A stretch of DNA of 64,000 nucleotides from Novosphingobium sp. AAP83 (GTDB lineage: Bacteria; Pseudomonadota; Alphaproteobacteria; Sphingomonadales; Sphingomonadaceae): positions 205,161-269,160 of the forward strand of contig NZ_LJHY01000003.1 of NCBI RefSeq assembly GCF_001295795.1, read 5' to 3'. The notes under the pieces were generated by a model that was not told the origin of the DNA, made no database searches, and was given only the letters and a program-made list of their open reading frames with translations. The first letter of the stretch is position 1; every line of letters begins with the position of its first letter. Both the position numbers and the translations under genes were made by a program. This document shows, one piece after another, positions 35,397 through 44,695 of the stretch.

Positions 35397-38300
35397 ATGC
35401 TTGGCAAACTTGTAGAACGCGCGCTCACCTTGCGCCTTGCCGTTATCGGCCTCGCAGTATTGCTGGCAGGCCTTGGCGGCTGGTCCTTCCTCAACCTGCC
35501 GATTGACGCTTTTCCGGACATCAGCACCACACAGGTGAAGATCATCCTGAAGGCTCCGGGGATGACGCCCGAGGAAGTGGAAAGCCGCGTTGTCACCCCG
35601 ATTGAAATGGAGATGCTCGGCATCCCCGAACAAACCGTGCTGCGCTCGGTCGCCAAATACGCGATTGCCGATATCACCATCGATTTTACCGATAGCACCG
35701 ATATCTACTGGGCACGCCAGCAGGTTGCCGAACGCTTGAGCGCTGTCATTGCCGATCTGCCGCCAAGCGTCGAAGGCGGGCTTGCCCCGATTTCTACGCC
35801 GCTATCCGAAATGTTCATGTTCACCATCGAAGGGCCGTTGTCGCTGGGCGAAAAGCGCCGCGTGCTGGATTGGACGATCCGCCCTGCCCTGCGCACCGTG
35901 CCGGGGGTGGCCGATGTCAATTCACTGGGCGGCTTTGCCGAAACCTTCGAAGTTGTCCCCAATAGCGCTGCACTGTCTGCAACCGGTCTTTCCACCGCCG
36001 ATCTGGTCGCTGCGATAGAAGCCAGCAACCGCAACGATGGCGCTGGCCGGTTGACCAACGGGGAAGAGGCGCTGATTGTGCGCGCCACCGGAGCGATCCG
36101 CAGCCTTGCCGATCTTTCCGCCGTCGTCGTCCGCGCAACCGGCGGTGCGGTCGCGCGCGTCGGCGATGTAGCACAAGTGCGCATAGGCAGCCTCACCCGC
36201 TATGGTGCAGTCAGCAAAAACGGCACGGGCGAGGCGGTTCAAGGGCTGGTTATCGGCCTGCGCGGTGCGGATGCGGCCAAAGTGGTTGAAGGCGTTAAGG
36301 CACGGCTTGCGGAAATCCAGCCGAGCCTGCCCGAAGGCACCAGCGTTGACGTGTTCTACGACCGGTCGGATCTGATCAACAGCGCGGTCGGCACCGTCGA
36401 ATCCGCACTGCTTGAAGCCACAGTGCTGGTGGTGATCCTGTTGCTCCTGTTCCTGGGCGATGTGCGCGCCTCGATCATCGTTGCGCTGGCTTTGCCGATG
36501 GCCGTCTTGCTGACGTTCATCTTCATGCGCTCCGTCGGCCTGACCGCCAATCTGATGAGCCTTGGCGGTCTTGCCATTGCGGTCGGCATCCTTGTCGACG
36601 GCGCGGTTGTGGTGGTCGAGAATGTGGTCGAGAGGCTGTCTGATCCGCAGCATGCGGCAACGGGCAAGCTGCGCAATGTGTTTATCGCCGTTGCCGAAGT
36701 GGCCAAGCCGGTCACGTATGGCCTTGCGATCATTGCCATCGTGTTCTTGCCGCTGCTCACGCTGCAAGGGCTGGAGGGCAAGCTGTTCCGGCCGGTTGCG
36801 CTGACAATCGTGCTGTCATTGGCCTCGGCGCTGGTACTGTCGCTGACGCTGGTTCCGGTATTGGCGTTTTACCTGCTCAAAGTGAAGGCGGACGCTGACC
36901 AGCAGCATCACGAGCCATGGCTGATGCGCCAAATTTCGCCGCGCTATCACGCGCTACTGGAAGGCGCATTTGCCCACAAACGCCGGGTCTTCGCCATTGC
37001 GGGAATCGGCCTTGCACTTGCCAGCGTGGCCTATGCCTTCACCGGCAAGACATTCCTGCCGGTAATGGATGAAGGTTCGGTGATCGTGCAGCTAAGCAAG
37101 TTACCGTCCATCGCGCTCGATCACAGTGTTGACGGCGATATGAAAGTGCAGCGCGCCATACTGAAGCAGATGCCCGAGGTCGAGGCTGTGATCGCGCGCG
37201 TCGGGTCTGACGAGCTTGGCCTTGATCCGATGAGCCCGAACGAAACGGACAGTTTCCTGAAGCTGAGGCCGCGCGAGGAATGGCGCGTGCCGGACAAGGA
37301 ATGGCTGGTGGATGAACTGCGCAAAGTGATGGAGCAGTTCCCGGGCATCGAACCCACTTTCACGCAGCCCATCGAAATGCGCACCTCCGAAATGCTGACC
37401 GGCGCACGCGGCGATCTTGCGATCAAACTGTTCGGCCCGGAAACGGCAGAACTGGCGCGGCTGGCTGGCGTAATCCAGACCCGGCTGGAAGGAATCGAAG
37501 GCACCAGCGAGGCGATGACAGTTGCCAACGACCGGGTCGATTACCTGCTGGTCGATATTGATCGCGTTGCCGCAGGCCGGGTCGGGATGCCTGTGGCTGA
37601 TTTGCAAGACAAGATGCGGGCGCAAATCGAAGGGGTGAGCGCGGGCGTGGTTGCAGATGGTGTGCGCCGCGTGCCGATCATGTTGCGCGGCGATAGTGCC
37701 GCTGGCACCGGCGGAAAACTGGATGCCGCGCAGTTCGCCAACCATGTCTATCGCTCGCCGGGCGGCCAACTGGTGCGCGCAAGCGATGTCGCTTCGATCA
37801 CGCAAGTCGAAGGCCCGGTCAAACTCGAACATGAAGACGGTTCGCGCTTTGCGATGGTGCAGGCCTTCGTCTCGGGGCGCGACATCGTCAGCTATGTCGA
37901 TGATGCCAAGGCTGACATTACCGCCAACGTGCCGCTGCCACCCGGCTACCGGCTCGAATGGGGCGGGCAGTTCGAAAACCAGCAACGCGCATCGGCGCGG
38001 CTGCTGCTGGTGCTTCCGGTCGCGATCCTGCTGATTTTCGCGCTGCTCTATCTCAGCCTTGGCTCGGTGCGCGCCTCGCTGCTGATCCTCACCAACATTC
38101 CCTTTGCAGCGGTGGGCGGAATGATCGCACTGGCGCTGTCGGGCGAATATCTCTCGGTGCCTGCATCGGTCGGTTTTATCGCCCTGCTGGGCATTGCCGT
38201 GCTCAACGGATTGGTCATGGTCACCTATTTCCGCCAGTTGCGCGAAACCGGGATGCCGCTGGCGCAAGCAGTACGGCGCGGGGCCGAACGGCGGCTGCGC

Positions 38301-38519
38301 CCGGTGCTGATGACCGCCAGCATCGCCGCCTTCGGGCTTGTGCCGCTGTTGTTCGCGACCGGACCGGGCTCTGAAATCCAGAAGCCACTCGCCATTGTCG
38401 TGATCGGCGGACTGGTGACTGCGACTTTGCTAACGCTGGTTTTGCTGCCGATCCTGTACGAACGCTTTGGTGAAGGACCGCAGGACCGGGCCAATGAATT
38501 GCCGGAGGCCGGGGCATGA
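35397..38519 (+). CDS. RND efflux pump, heavy-metal efflux type (CusA/CzcA-like)
   Basis: 1040 aa with twelve membrane helices and two large periplasmic loops. Starting residues, LPIDAFPDISTTQVKI and APGMTPEEVESRVVTPIE, are hallmarks of the heavy-metal RND subfamily. Helix 4 reads GILVDGAVVVVEN with Asp401 and Glu408. The Asp-Phe-Gly of CzcA is replaced by Ala-Val-Gly, closer to CusA. That favours monovalent metals or another substrate, but the specificity is not certain. The stop overlaps the outer membrane factor start (ATGA). Confidence 0.92.
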   Translation: MLGKLVERALTLRLAVIGLAVLLAGLGGWSFLNLPIDAFPDISTTQVKIILKAPGMTPEEVESRVVTPIEMEMLGIPEQTVLRSVAKYAIADITIDFTDSTDIYWARQQVAERLSAVIADLPPSVEGGLAPISTPLSEMFMFTIEGPLSLGEKRRVLDWTIRPALRTVPGVADVNSLGGFAETFEVVPNSAALSATGLSTADLVAAIEASNRNDGAGRLTNGEEALIVRATGAIRSLADLSAVVVRATGGAVARVGDVAQVRIGSLTRYGAVSKNGTGEAVQGLVIGLRGADAAKVVEGVKARLAEIQPSLPEGTSVDVFYDRSDLINSAVGTVESALLEATVLVVILLLLFLGDVRASIIVALALPMAVLLTFIFMRSVGLTANLMSLGGLAIAVGILVDGAVVVVENVVERLSDPQHAATGKLRNVFIAVAEVAKPVTYGLAIIAIVFLPLLTLQGLEGKLFRPVALTIVLSLASALVLSLTLVPVLAFYLLKVKADADQQHHEPWLMRQISPRYHALLEGAFAHKRRVFAIAGIGLALASVAYAFTGKTFLPVMDEGSVIVQLSKLPSIALDHSVDGDMKVQRAILKQMPEVEAVIARVGSDELGLDPMSPNETDSFLKLRPREEWRVPDKEWLVDELRKVMEQFPGIEPTFTQPIEMRTSEMLTGARGDLAIKLFGPETAELARLAGVIQTRLEGIEGTSEAMTVANDRVDYLLVDIDRVAAGRVGMPVADLQDKMRAQIEGVSAGVVADGVRRVPIMLRGDSAAGTGGKLDAAQFANHVYRSPGGQLVRASDVASITQVEGPVKLEHEDGSRFAMVQAFVSGRDIVSYVDDAKADITANVPLPPGYRLEWGGQFENQQRASARLLLVLPVAILLIFALLYLSLGSVRASLLILTNIPFAAVGGMIALALSGEYLSVPASVGFIALLGIAVLNGLVMVTYFRQLRETGMPLAQAVRRGAERRLRPVLMTASIAAFGLVPLLFATGPGSEIQKPLAIVVIGGLVTATLLTLVLLPILYERFGEGPQDRANELPEAGA

Positions 38520-39745
38520 AACGCGCTCTGCTCTCGGCCATGCCTCTGGCATTTCTGCTGACTGCTCCGCTTGCCGCAGAACCGTTCCTGCCGGTGCCCG
38601 AAGCCGTTGAACAGGCATTGGTAGAACACCCCCGTGTCACCGCTGCACGCGCCCGGCTTGAAGCAGCGCGCGCCCGCGCCGAGGGCCAGCGCAAGGGCTC
38701 TTACGAGTTCACCGTGCAGGGCAGCTTTACCCGCCGCGACGTCAGAAACGGAGCGCAGTTCAGCGAATTTGACGCGCAGATCAACCGTCCGCTGCGCCTT
38801 CCAGGCAAAGCGCGCCTTGATCGTACGATTGCGGCGCACAGCACCGATGTGGCCGAAAACGTGGCCGAGGATGCCCGCCACGAAGTCGCCCTGTTGCTAG
38901 CGGCGCACTGGTTCGACTGGCTTTCGGCATCGGCGCAGGCCCGTGTCGATCGCGAAGCCGTCGCCAACTATGAAGCCGCGCTGGCAGCTATCGAGCGCCG
39001 CAAGACGATGCGCGATGCCGCGCAGCTTGAAGTGGACCGGGCGCAGGCGGCATTGGCGGATGCGCGCCGCACTCTGGAGCAGTCCACCGGCCTTGCCGCC
39101 CTTGCCCGCAACCGCCTTTCGGCACAGTTTCCCACGCTGGTTTTGCCCGAGACAGCGCCCGAAGTGCCGCTGCCCGCGATGGCCGTTGCACGCCTGTCGC
39201 AGCTTGGCGATATGGTGGTGGCCAACAGCCATCAGGTTGCCGCTGCCAAAGCCGAAAGTGCGCGCACGGCGGCTGTCGCCGACCGCGCGCAAGCAGACCG
39301 GATCGCTGATCCCACCGTCGGCCTCAGGCTATTCTCCGAATTTGGCGGTATCGAACAAGGTGCGGGCGTGGTCGTCAGCATGCCGATTGGCGGCGGGCAT
39401 CGCCGGGCCGTGGCGGACGAGGCCGATGCCGGGGCCTCGGCCGCGCGGGCTGACGAACAGCTCGCGCGCTTCGAAGTGATCGAGGAGGCCACCACCGATG
39501 TGACCGAAGCGCGCTTTCGCATCGCGGCCTGGCAGCGCTCACGCGAGAGCGTTGTGGCGCAGATGGCCGCTCTTGAAAAGTTGCGGCGCGGCCAGCAACT
39601 GGGCGAGATTGACCTTGCAGACCTGCTGCTGGGCGAAAATCTGGTGCATAGCGCCTTCCGGCTGGAAGCCGAGGCCCGTGTCGAAGCCATGCGCGCGATC
39701 ACCGAATTGAGAATTGATGCGCATGATCTGTGGCTGGCGGATTGA
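38516..39745 (+). CDS. Outer membrane efflux factor (TolC/CusC family)
   Basis: 409 aa with a Sec signal peptide (MKRALLSAMPLAFLLTAPLAAE) and two TolC-type repeats rich in coiled-coil helices (VTAARARLEAARARAEGQRKG, and SHQVAAAKAESARTAAVADRAQ). It completes the three-part efflux system with the preceding adaptor and pump. It converges on the P-type ATPase with only 4 bases between the stop codons. No terminator hairpin is evident there. Confidence 0.88.
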   Translation: MKRALLSAMPLAFLLTAPLAAEPFLPVPEAVEQALVEHPRVTAARARLEAARARAEGQRKGSYEFTVQGSFTRRDVRNGAQFSEFDAQINRPLRLPGKARLDRTIAAHSTDVAENVAEDARHEVALLLAAHWFDWLSASAQARVDREAVANYEAALAAIERRKTMRDAAQLEVDRAQAALADARRTLEQSTGLAALARNRLSAQFPTLVLPETAPEVPLPAMAVARLSQLGDMVVANSHQVAAAKAESARTAAVADRAQADRIADPTVGLRLFSEFGGIEQGAGVVVSMPIGGGHRRAVADEADAGASAARADEQLARFEVIEEATTDVTEARFRIAAWQRSRESVVAQMAALEKLRRGQQLGEIDLADLLLGENLVHSAFRLEAEARVEAMRAITELRIDAHDLWLAD

Positions 39746-39749
39746 TTGA

Positions 39750-42287
39750 TTAAGCCGCAGCGCGTCCAAGCATGCGACGCATGATCGGCTTGCACCCTTC
39801 CAGCAGCAATAGCAGCCCTGCGCCAAGGCCCAGCGCCAAGAACATATCACCTTGGGAAATAGCTCCGAACGCCAACAACTCACGCGCTTGCGGCAGCAGC
39901 AGGATCAGTGCTGTCACGGCAGCGATTGCCGCAAGAACATAGCGCAACGCCGAATTGCGCCGGATGACGGCAGTAGCAAGCGAGGCACTGAAGGAGCGGT
40001 TGATCAGGATCAGCGCCACGATTTCTGCAACCAGCGCGAAGAACATCAGCGCGCGCAATTCAACGTCGGGCATGCCGGATCGGATCTTCAGGAACAACAC
40101 CGCAGCCAGCATCGCAAAGGCCAGCCCGCCCTGGAAAACACTCCAGGCGATCATCGGTAGCGAGAACAGCGCTTCTTTCGGATCACGCGGATGGCGTTGC
40201 ATGATATCGTGTTCATCGCTCTCGGCTTCGAACACGAGCGCGCAAACAGGATCAATCACCATTTCCAGCAGAGCGATATGGATGGGGCCAAACAGGATCG
40301 GGAAGCCGAAGAGCAAGGGCAGGAGCGCGAGGCCCGCAATCGGCACATGGACAGCAAAGATGAAGGCCATGGCCTTGCGGATGTTGTCGTAGATTCGCCG
40401 CCCAAGCCGCACTGACTGGACGATCGCGCCGAAGTCATCATCGAGCAGCACCATGGCCGAAGCTTCGCGGGCCACGTCGGTGCCGCGTTTGCCCATGGCG
40501 ATGCCGATATGCGCTGCCTTGAGCGAGGGTGCATCGTTTACACCATCACCCGTCATCGCCACCACTTCGCCATCGGTTTTGTAAGCCTGAACAATGCGCA
40601 GTTTTTGTTCGGGCATGATCCGCGCGAAAACGGTCACTGTCTTCAGCCGTTCTGCCAATTGTGCATCGTCCAGCGCACCAAGGTCGGCTCCGGTCAGAAC
40701 ATCGCCCTCCGCAATGCCCGCCTGTGTGGCGATGGATCGCGCGGTGGCCGCATAATCGCCGGTGATCATTACCACGCGAATGCCCGCGCTGCGGCATTCC
40801 GCCACTGCACCCGGCACGCTGGCCCGCAGCGGATCAGAGAGGCCGACGAGACCTGCGAGTTCGTATGTATAGCCCGCCTGCGTTTCCGGCCAATTCCGGT
40901 CGGCAGGAGCGGCCCGGGCAACAGCCAGAACGCGAATGCCGCGCTCGGCCATCGTATCGACGGCGGCGTGCAGTTGATCCATAGCTGCTGATGGCAATTG
41001 GCAAAGTTCCGCGATGGCTTCGGGCGCGCCTTTGGCGGCAAGGTGCAACACGCCGCCATTGTCCCAAACATTAGCCATCACCAGCAGATCGGGCCTGAGG
41101 CCATAGGCGTGGGCCAGATGGCCTTGTGCCGGGGCAATAGCCGGAATGGCAGAGCGGGCAGCGTGAAGCGCAATATCCATCGGATCAGTGGGTTCAGGCG
41201 CGCTCGCCAGCGCTGCGGTCTGGATCAGTGTGTGAAAAACATCCGGGACTTCAGACCCTTGCACAATCCGGAAGGTTTCGCCCGAGGGCAACCATACCTC
41301 ACCAAGCGACATGCGATTTTCGGTCAGTGTACCGGTCTTGTCGGTGCACAATACCGTTGCAGACCCAAGAGTCTCAATCGCTGCTGCCCGCCGGGTCAGC
41401 ACGCCTACTTTGCCGATCCGCCAAGCACCCATGGCCAGGAACACGGTCAGAACAACCGGAAACTCCTCGGGCAGCATCGACATGCCAATAGCAATGCCGG
41501 CCAGCACAGCCTCGATCCAGCCTCCGCGCAACAAACCATAGAGCAGGACAACCAGCAACGCGATCACGCCACCGCCCAGCGCACACCAGCGCACAATCCG
41601 CATCGTCTCGATCCGCAGACGCGGCGCTTCGGTATCAAGCGAGGCGAGCGATTGCCCGATCTTGCCGATTTCACTGCGCGGACCGGTTGCCAATACCCGG
41701 GCCATGCCACTGCCGCGCGTTACAATCGAGCCGGAGAACACATAAGGCAGCGCCTCCCCGCCCGGTCGCGCAACTTCTGGCGAGGCACCGGCAACTGACG
41801 CAATCTTGCCTACCGGAAGGGATTCGCCGGTCAGCAGCGATTCATCGGCTTCAAGCTCGATGGCCTTTATCACAAGCGCATCTGCGGCAACCCGGTCGCC
41901 CTGTTCCAGCAGCAGAAGATCATCACAAACCACGTCGCGTCCAGCGATGCGCACCTGCGCACCATCGCGGATGACCAAAGCGCGCGGGGCAGACAAATCG
42001 CGCAGCGCCTCGAGCACGTGTTCAGTGCGCGTTTCCTGTACAACGGTAATGATGATCGAGAAGCTGGCAAAACCGAGCAGGATCAACGCTTCGGCCAAAT
42101 CACCCAACAGAAGATAAGCTATTCCGCCAATCAGCAACAGCGCCAGCATAGGCTCGCGCACCACTTCCAAAGCGATGCGCCAAACCGAACGAGAGCCTGC
42201 GCGTGGCAATTCGTTGTAGCCATCAGCCGCCAGCTTGGCCTGCGCTGCTTCAGCGGTAAGGCCGGTTTGATGAGGGGCATCAATCAT
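39750..42287 (-). CDS. Cation-transporting P-type ATPase
   Basis: 845 aa from ATG 42287 (MIDAPHQTGLTAEAAQAKL, the usual N-terminus of the family). An upstream ATG at 42461 would add 58 Ala-rich residues, and neither start has a clear ribosome-binding site. It has the actuator motif LTGES, phosphorylation site Asp316 in DKTGTLTEN, and hinge motif GDGVNDAPSLKAAHIGIAMG. Helix 4 reads PEEFPVVLTVFLAMGAWRIG, unlike the CPC of Cu/Zn pumps, so it is closer to P2-type (Ca2+/Mg2+-like) enzymes. The ion is unknown. Proximity to the metal RND operon suggests a part in ion homeostasis. Confidence 0.85.
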   Translation of the reverse strand: MIDAPHQTGLTAEAAQAKLAADGYNELPRAGSRSVWRIALEVVREPMLALLLIGGIAYLLLGDLAEALILLGFASFSIIITVVQETRTEHVLEALRDLSAPRALVIRDGAQVRIAGRDVVCDDLLLLEQGDRVAADALVIKAIELEADESLLTGESLPVGKIASVAGASPEVARPGGEALPYVFSGSIVTRGSGMARVLATGPRSEIGKIGQSLASLDTEAPRLRIETMRIVRWCALGGGVIALLVVLLYGLLRGGWIEAVLAGIAIGMSMLPEEFPVVLTVFLAMGAWRIGKVGVLTRRAAAIETLGSATVLCTDKTGTLTENRMSLGEVWLPSGETFRIVQGSEVPDVFHTLIQTAALASAPEPTDPMDIALHAARSAIPAIAPAQGHLAHAYGLRPDLLVMANVWDNGGVLHLAAKGAPEAIAELCQLPSAAMDQLHAAVDTMAERGIRVLAVARAAPADRNWPETQAGYTYELAGLVGLSDPLRASVPGAVAECRSAGIRVVMITGDYAATARSIATQAGIAEGDVLTGADLGALDDAQLAERLKTVTVFARIMPEQKLRIVQAYKTDGEVVAMTGDGVNDAPSLKAAHIGIAMGKRGTDVAREASAMVLLDDDFGAIVQSVRLGRRIYDNIRKAMAFIFAVHVPIAGLALLPLLFGFPILFGPIHIALLEMVIDPVCALVFEAESDEHDIMQRHPRDPKEALFSLPMIAWSVFQGGLAFAMLAAVLFLKIRSGMPDVELRALMFFALVAEIVALILINRSFSASLATAVIRRNSALRYVLAAIAAVTALILLLPQARELLAFGAISQGDMFLALGLGAGLLLLLEGCKPIMRRMLGRAAA

Positions 42288-42461
42288 CGCCGCGCCCGCT
42301 GCCGCTGCTGCTGCCGTCACCACCGTCTGAAGCGCTGCGATGGCAGCGCGCGTAATTGTCGATGTTCCTGATGCCTTCTTCAAAATGCTCTGCGCGGATT
42401 TGCGCTGGCTGATGCTCGTGGCAGCCATAGCACGTATATGCCGTAAGCTTGCCTCCTGCAT

Positions 42462-42709
42462 GACATGTTATGTGTTTATCGGCTTTGTACTTGCGCGATC
42501 ACAGCACAGACCACCCAGAGCGCGGCAGCAAGAATGCTATGGCCAGACCCCATCGTTGGTCCCGCCGATGGGGGGAATTTTGGAAAACCAGTATTGGCGC
42601 CACTCATAATAATCGCAGCGACGATAGTTTCAAAAAAGTCCGCAAAATCGAATTGCCTCGCAATCACGATAGACTAACCGCCAAGTCAACGCTTTTTAAG
42701 GATTGTCCG
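42462..42709. other. Intergenic region with an orphan terminator-like hairpin
   Basis: This region separates the divergent ATPase and lipoyl-protein genes. A hairpin CCCCATCG (42548-42555) pairing with CGATGGGG (42566-42573) is followed by GGAATTTT on the plus strand. No gene upstream on that strand uses it, so it may end a short transcript. A 63-codon minus-strand frame (42476-42667) has a hydrophobic C-terminus but no recognised family. Confidence 0.35.
42548..42580 (+). terminator. Orphan hairpin with T-rich tail
   Basis: The 8-bp stem is perfect and GC-rich with a 10-base loop, ending GGAATTTT. It lies inside a region where no plus-strand gene is known upstream. It could end a small RNA or attenuate the lipoyl gene leader. 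Confidence 0.4.
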
Positions 42710-42940
42710 ATGGCTGTTGAAGTGCTGCTCCCGAAGCTTGGGTTTTCGATGAACGAAGGTCAGATCGCCGAATGGCTGGTGCAAGACGGCGCGCAAGTGA
42801 ACGAAGGCGATCCGCTGTTCCTGCTAGAAGCCGATAAGTCGACCAATGAAGTTGAAGCCCCGGCCAGCGGCACGCTGAGCATCCAGGCTGTTGTGGGTGA
42901 AACCTACGAAGTTGGAACAGTTATCGCTTACATCGAATAG
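42710..42940 (+). CDS. Stand-alone lipoyl/biotinyl-domain protein
   Basis: 76 aa, just one lipoyl domain (VLLPKLGFSMNEGQIAEWLVQDGAQV), as at the N-terminus of 2-oxoacid dehydrogenase E2 proteins. Modified lysine is probably Lys43 in LEADKSTNEVEAPASG. AAGGA lies about 8 bases upstream of the ATG. No E1, E2 or lipoate ligase partner is near. It may act as a mobile acyl or aldehyde carrier or be a free-standing fragment. The domain is complete with conserved ends, so a simple decay product is less likely. Confidence 0.75.
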   Translation: MAVEVLLPKLGFSMNEGQIAEWLVQDGAQVNEGDPLFLLEADKSTNEVEAPASGTLSIQAVVGETYEVGTVIAYIE

Positions 42941-43043
42941 GCGCGGGCAACTCAGAAAATGGGGTTGATTCAATGACCGAGATCATCGGACCGTTTATGC
43001 GCGATGATTGCGCAGCTTTTCTTAAGGCTTTCCTCGCGCAACC

Positions 43044-44651
43044 GTGCCAGCCAACAGCGAAGCGAGGGTACTGATTGATGCTGCACAGCTTTTTTCGGGC
43101 TATCCGGAATTTACGGTATCGGGCGGCAAAGGTGCGCGCATTGCCGTTACTTATGCCGAAGCGCTTTACGATGAAAAGCGCCACAAGGGTGATCGCAACG
43201 ATGTGGGCAACCGCAAGGCCATCGGGCTGGAAGATGTCTTTTTGCCCGATGGTGGCGCTGATCGAACGTTCCGTCCGCTGTGGTGGCGCACATGGCGCTA
43301 TCTTCAGATCGACGTAAAAACAGGCGCTGAGCCAGTGCAGCTTGGCGGCATGGCTGTGCATGAAACCGGCTATCCCTTTGCTGAAAAGGCGTGGTTCCGC
43401 AGCAGCGATCCACAGCTTGATCGCATTTGGAACATTGGCTGGCAAACCCTGAAGGTCAACGCCCATGAAACGTACATGGACAGTTCGTACTGGGAACAAC
43501 TGCAATACGTGGGTGACACCCGGGTTGAGGCCGAGATTGCCGATGCTGTCAGTGGCGATCCTCGGCTTGTGCGCAATTCTATCGATGCTTTCGGCGATTC
43601 CATGAACGCAGAAGGCATGATTCAATCAGCCTATCCTTCCAGCACAGAAAACGTCATTCCCACGTTCGGCCTGTTCTGGATCGGCATGATGCACGACTAC
43701 TGGATGCGCCAGCCCGACATTGGCGTTGTGAAGCGTAACCTGCCCAAGGCGCAGCGTGTGCTCAATTGGTACGCGCCGCACGTGGCGTCCAATGGCCTGC
43801 TCACGCGCAATCCGGGCTGGAACTTTGTGGATTGGGTGGGAGATCCGCCTATGGCGCGCGACGCTTTCCCTTCGTTCGACAAAGCTTCGAACACGTCTTG
43901 CCTCACCTCGTTGATCTATCTCGGCGCATTGCGTGAAGCTGCTGATATGGAATTCGCGCTGGGCCAAGCCCCCCTTGCCCAAGCGCATCTTGACCAGGCA
44001 TCCAGACTGTCGTCCGCAATTGAGAAAAACTGCTGGGACGCCACACGCCAATTGTATGCAGATGATCCCTCGCATGCGGTTTACAGCCAACATACCAATG
44101 CCTTGGCCGTGCTCTATGATGTTGCGGGTCCAGCGAAGGCGCAGGATATCGTTGCGCGCATTGTTGGCAAGGAGGGTATCGATCCCCCATCAGGCATCCT
44201 GGCTACCAGCTACTATTTCGCGTGGTATCTTAATCGGGCTATCGTTCACGCAGGCCTGGGTGATCGGTACATTGATCTGCTCAGCACATGGCGCGGGCTG
44301 GATGCGCCGAACTTCACGACATGGCCTGAGGCGCGCGGTAACACCCGATCAGATAGCCACGCATGGAGCGCGCATCCCACGGCGGGCCTGTTGGGACTTG
44401 TCGCCGGGATTCAGCCCGCAGCGCCGGGTTATGGGCGGGTTCGCATTGCCCCGCATCCGGGTAATCTCAAGACATTCGATGCAGCGGCAGCCACCCCCTC
44501 AGGGCTGGTGCGCGTCCGCTATGCTGCAAATGCGGATCGCCGCACGTTCAAGCTTACCATGCCAAAGCGTTTGGCCGGTGATTTCATCTGGCAGGGTTCA
44601 ACCCGCAAGTTAAAGCCCGGCACCAATACTTTTTCGGTTGAAGCCAAATAA
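43044..44651 (+). pseudogene. Alpha-L-rhamnosidase (GH78), N-terminal part missing
   Basis: The frame opens at a GTG at 43044 after an in-frame TAA at 43023, and encodes 535 residues. It covers a C-terminal part of the beta domain (VLIDAAQLFSGYPEFTVSGGKG), the (alpha/alpha)6 catalytic barrel and the C-terminal beta domain. Acid residues Asp146, Glu151 and Asp158 (MDSSYWEQLQYVGDTR) and the Glu of TWPEARGNTRSDSHAWSAHP fit the GH78 active site. Family members are usually 700-1000 aa and exported, so the N-terminal domains and signal peptide are lost. The catalytic core is intact in frame. It is most likely a recently truncated gene, but a short intracellular variant is possible. Confidence 0.7.
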
Positions 44652-44656
44652 GCAAA

Positions 44657-44685
44657 TCCCGGCCTCTGCGCTGCAGAGACCGGGA
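44657..44685. terminator. Terminator between rhamnosidase and rhaI
   Basis: Stem TCCCGG-c-CTCTGC with GCAGAG-a-CCGGGA and a 3-base loop, between two converging genes. It is 6 bases after the rhamnosidase stop and about 10 before the rhaI stop. It may serve both strands. No long T run is present. Confidence 0.6.
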
Positions 44686-44695
44686 GCAACGTGGC

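Noticed and set aside
42476..42667. 63-codon minus-strand frame in the ATPase-lipoyl gap
   Set aside because: It has a hydrophobic end but no clear ribosome-binding site or family, and it contains the hairpin; kept only as a remark.
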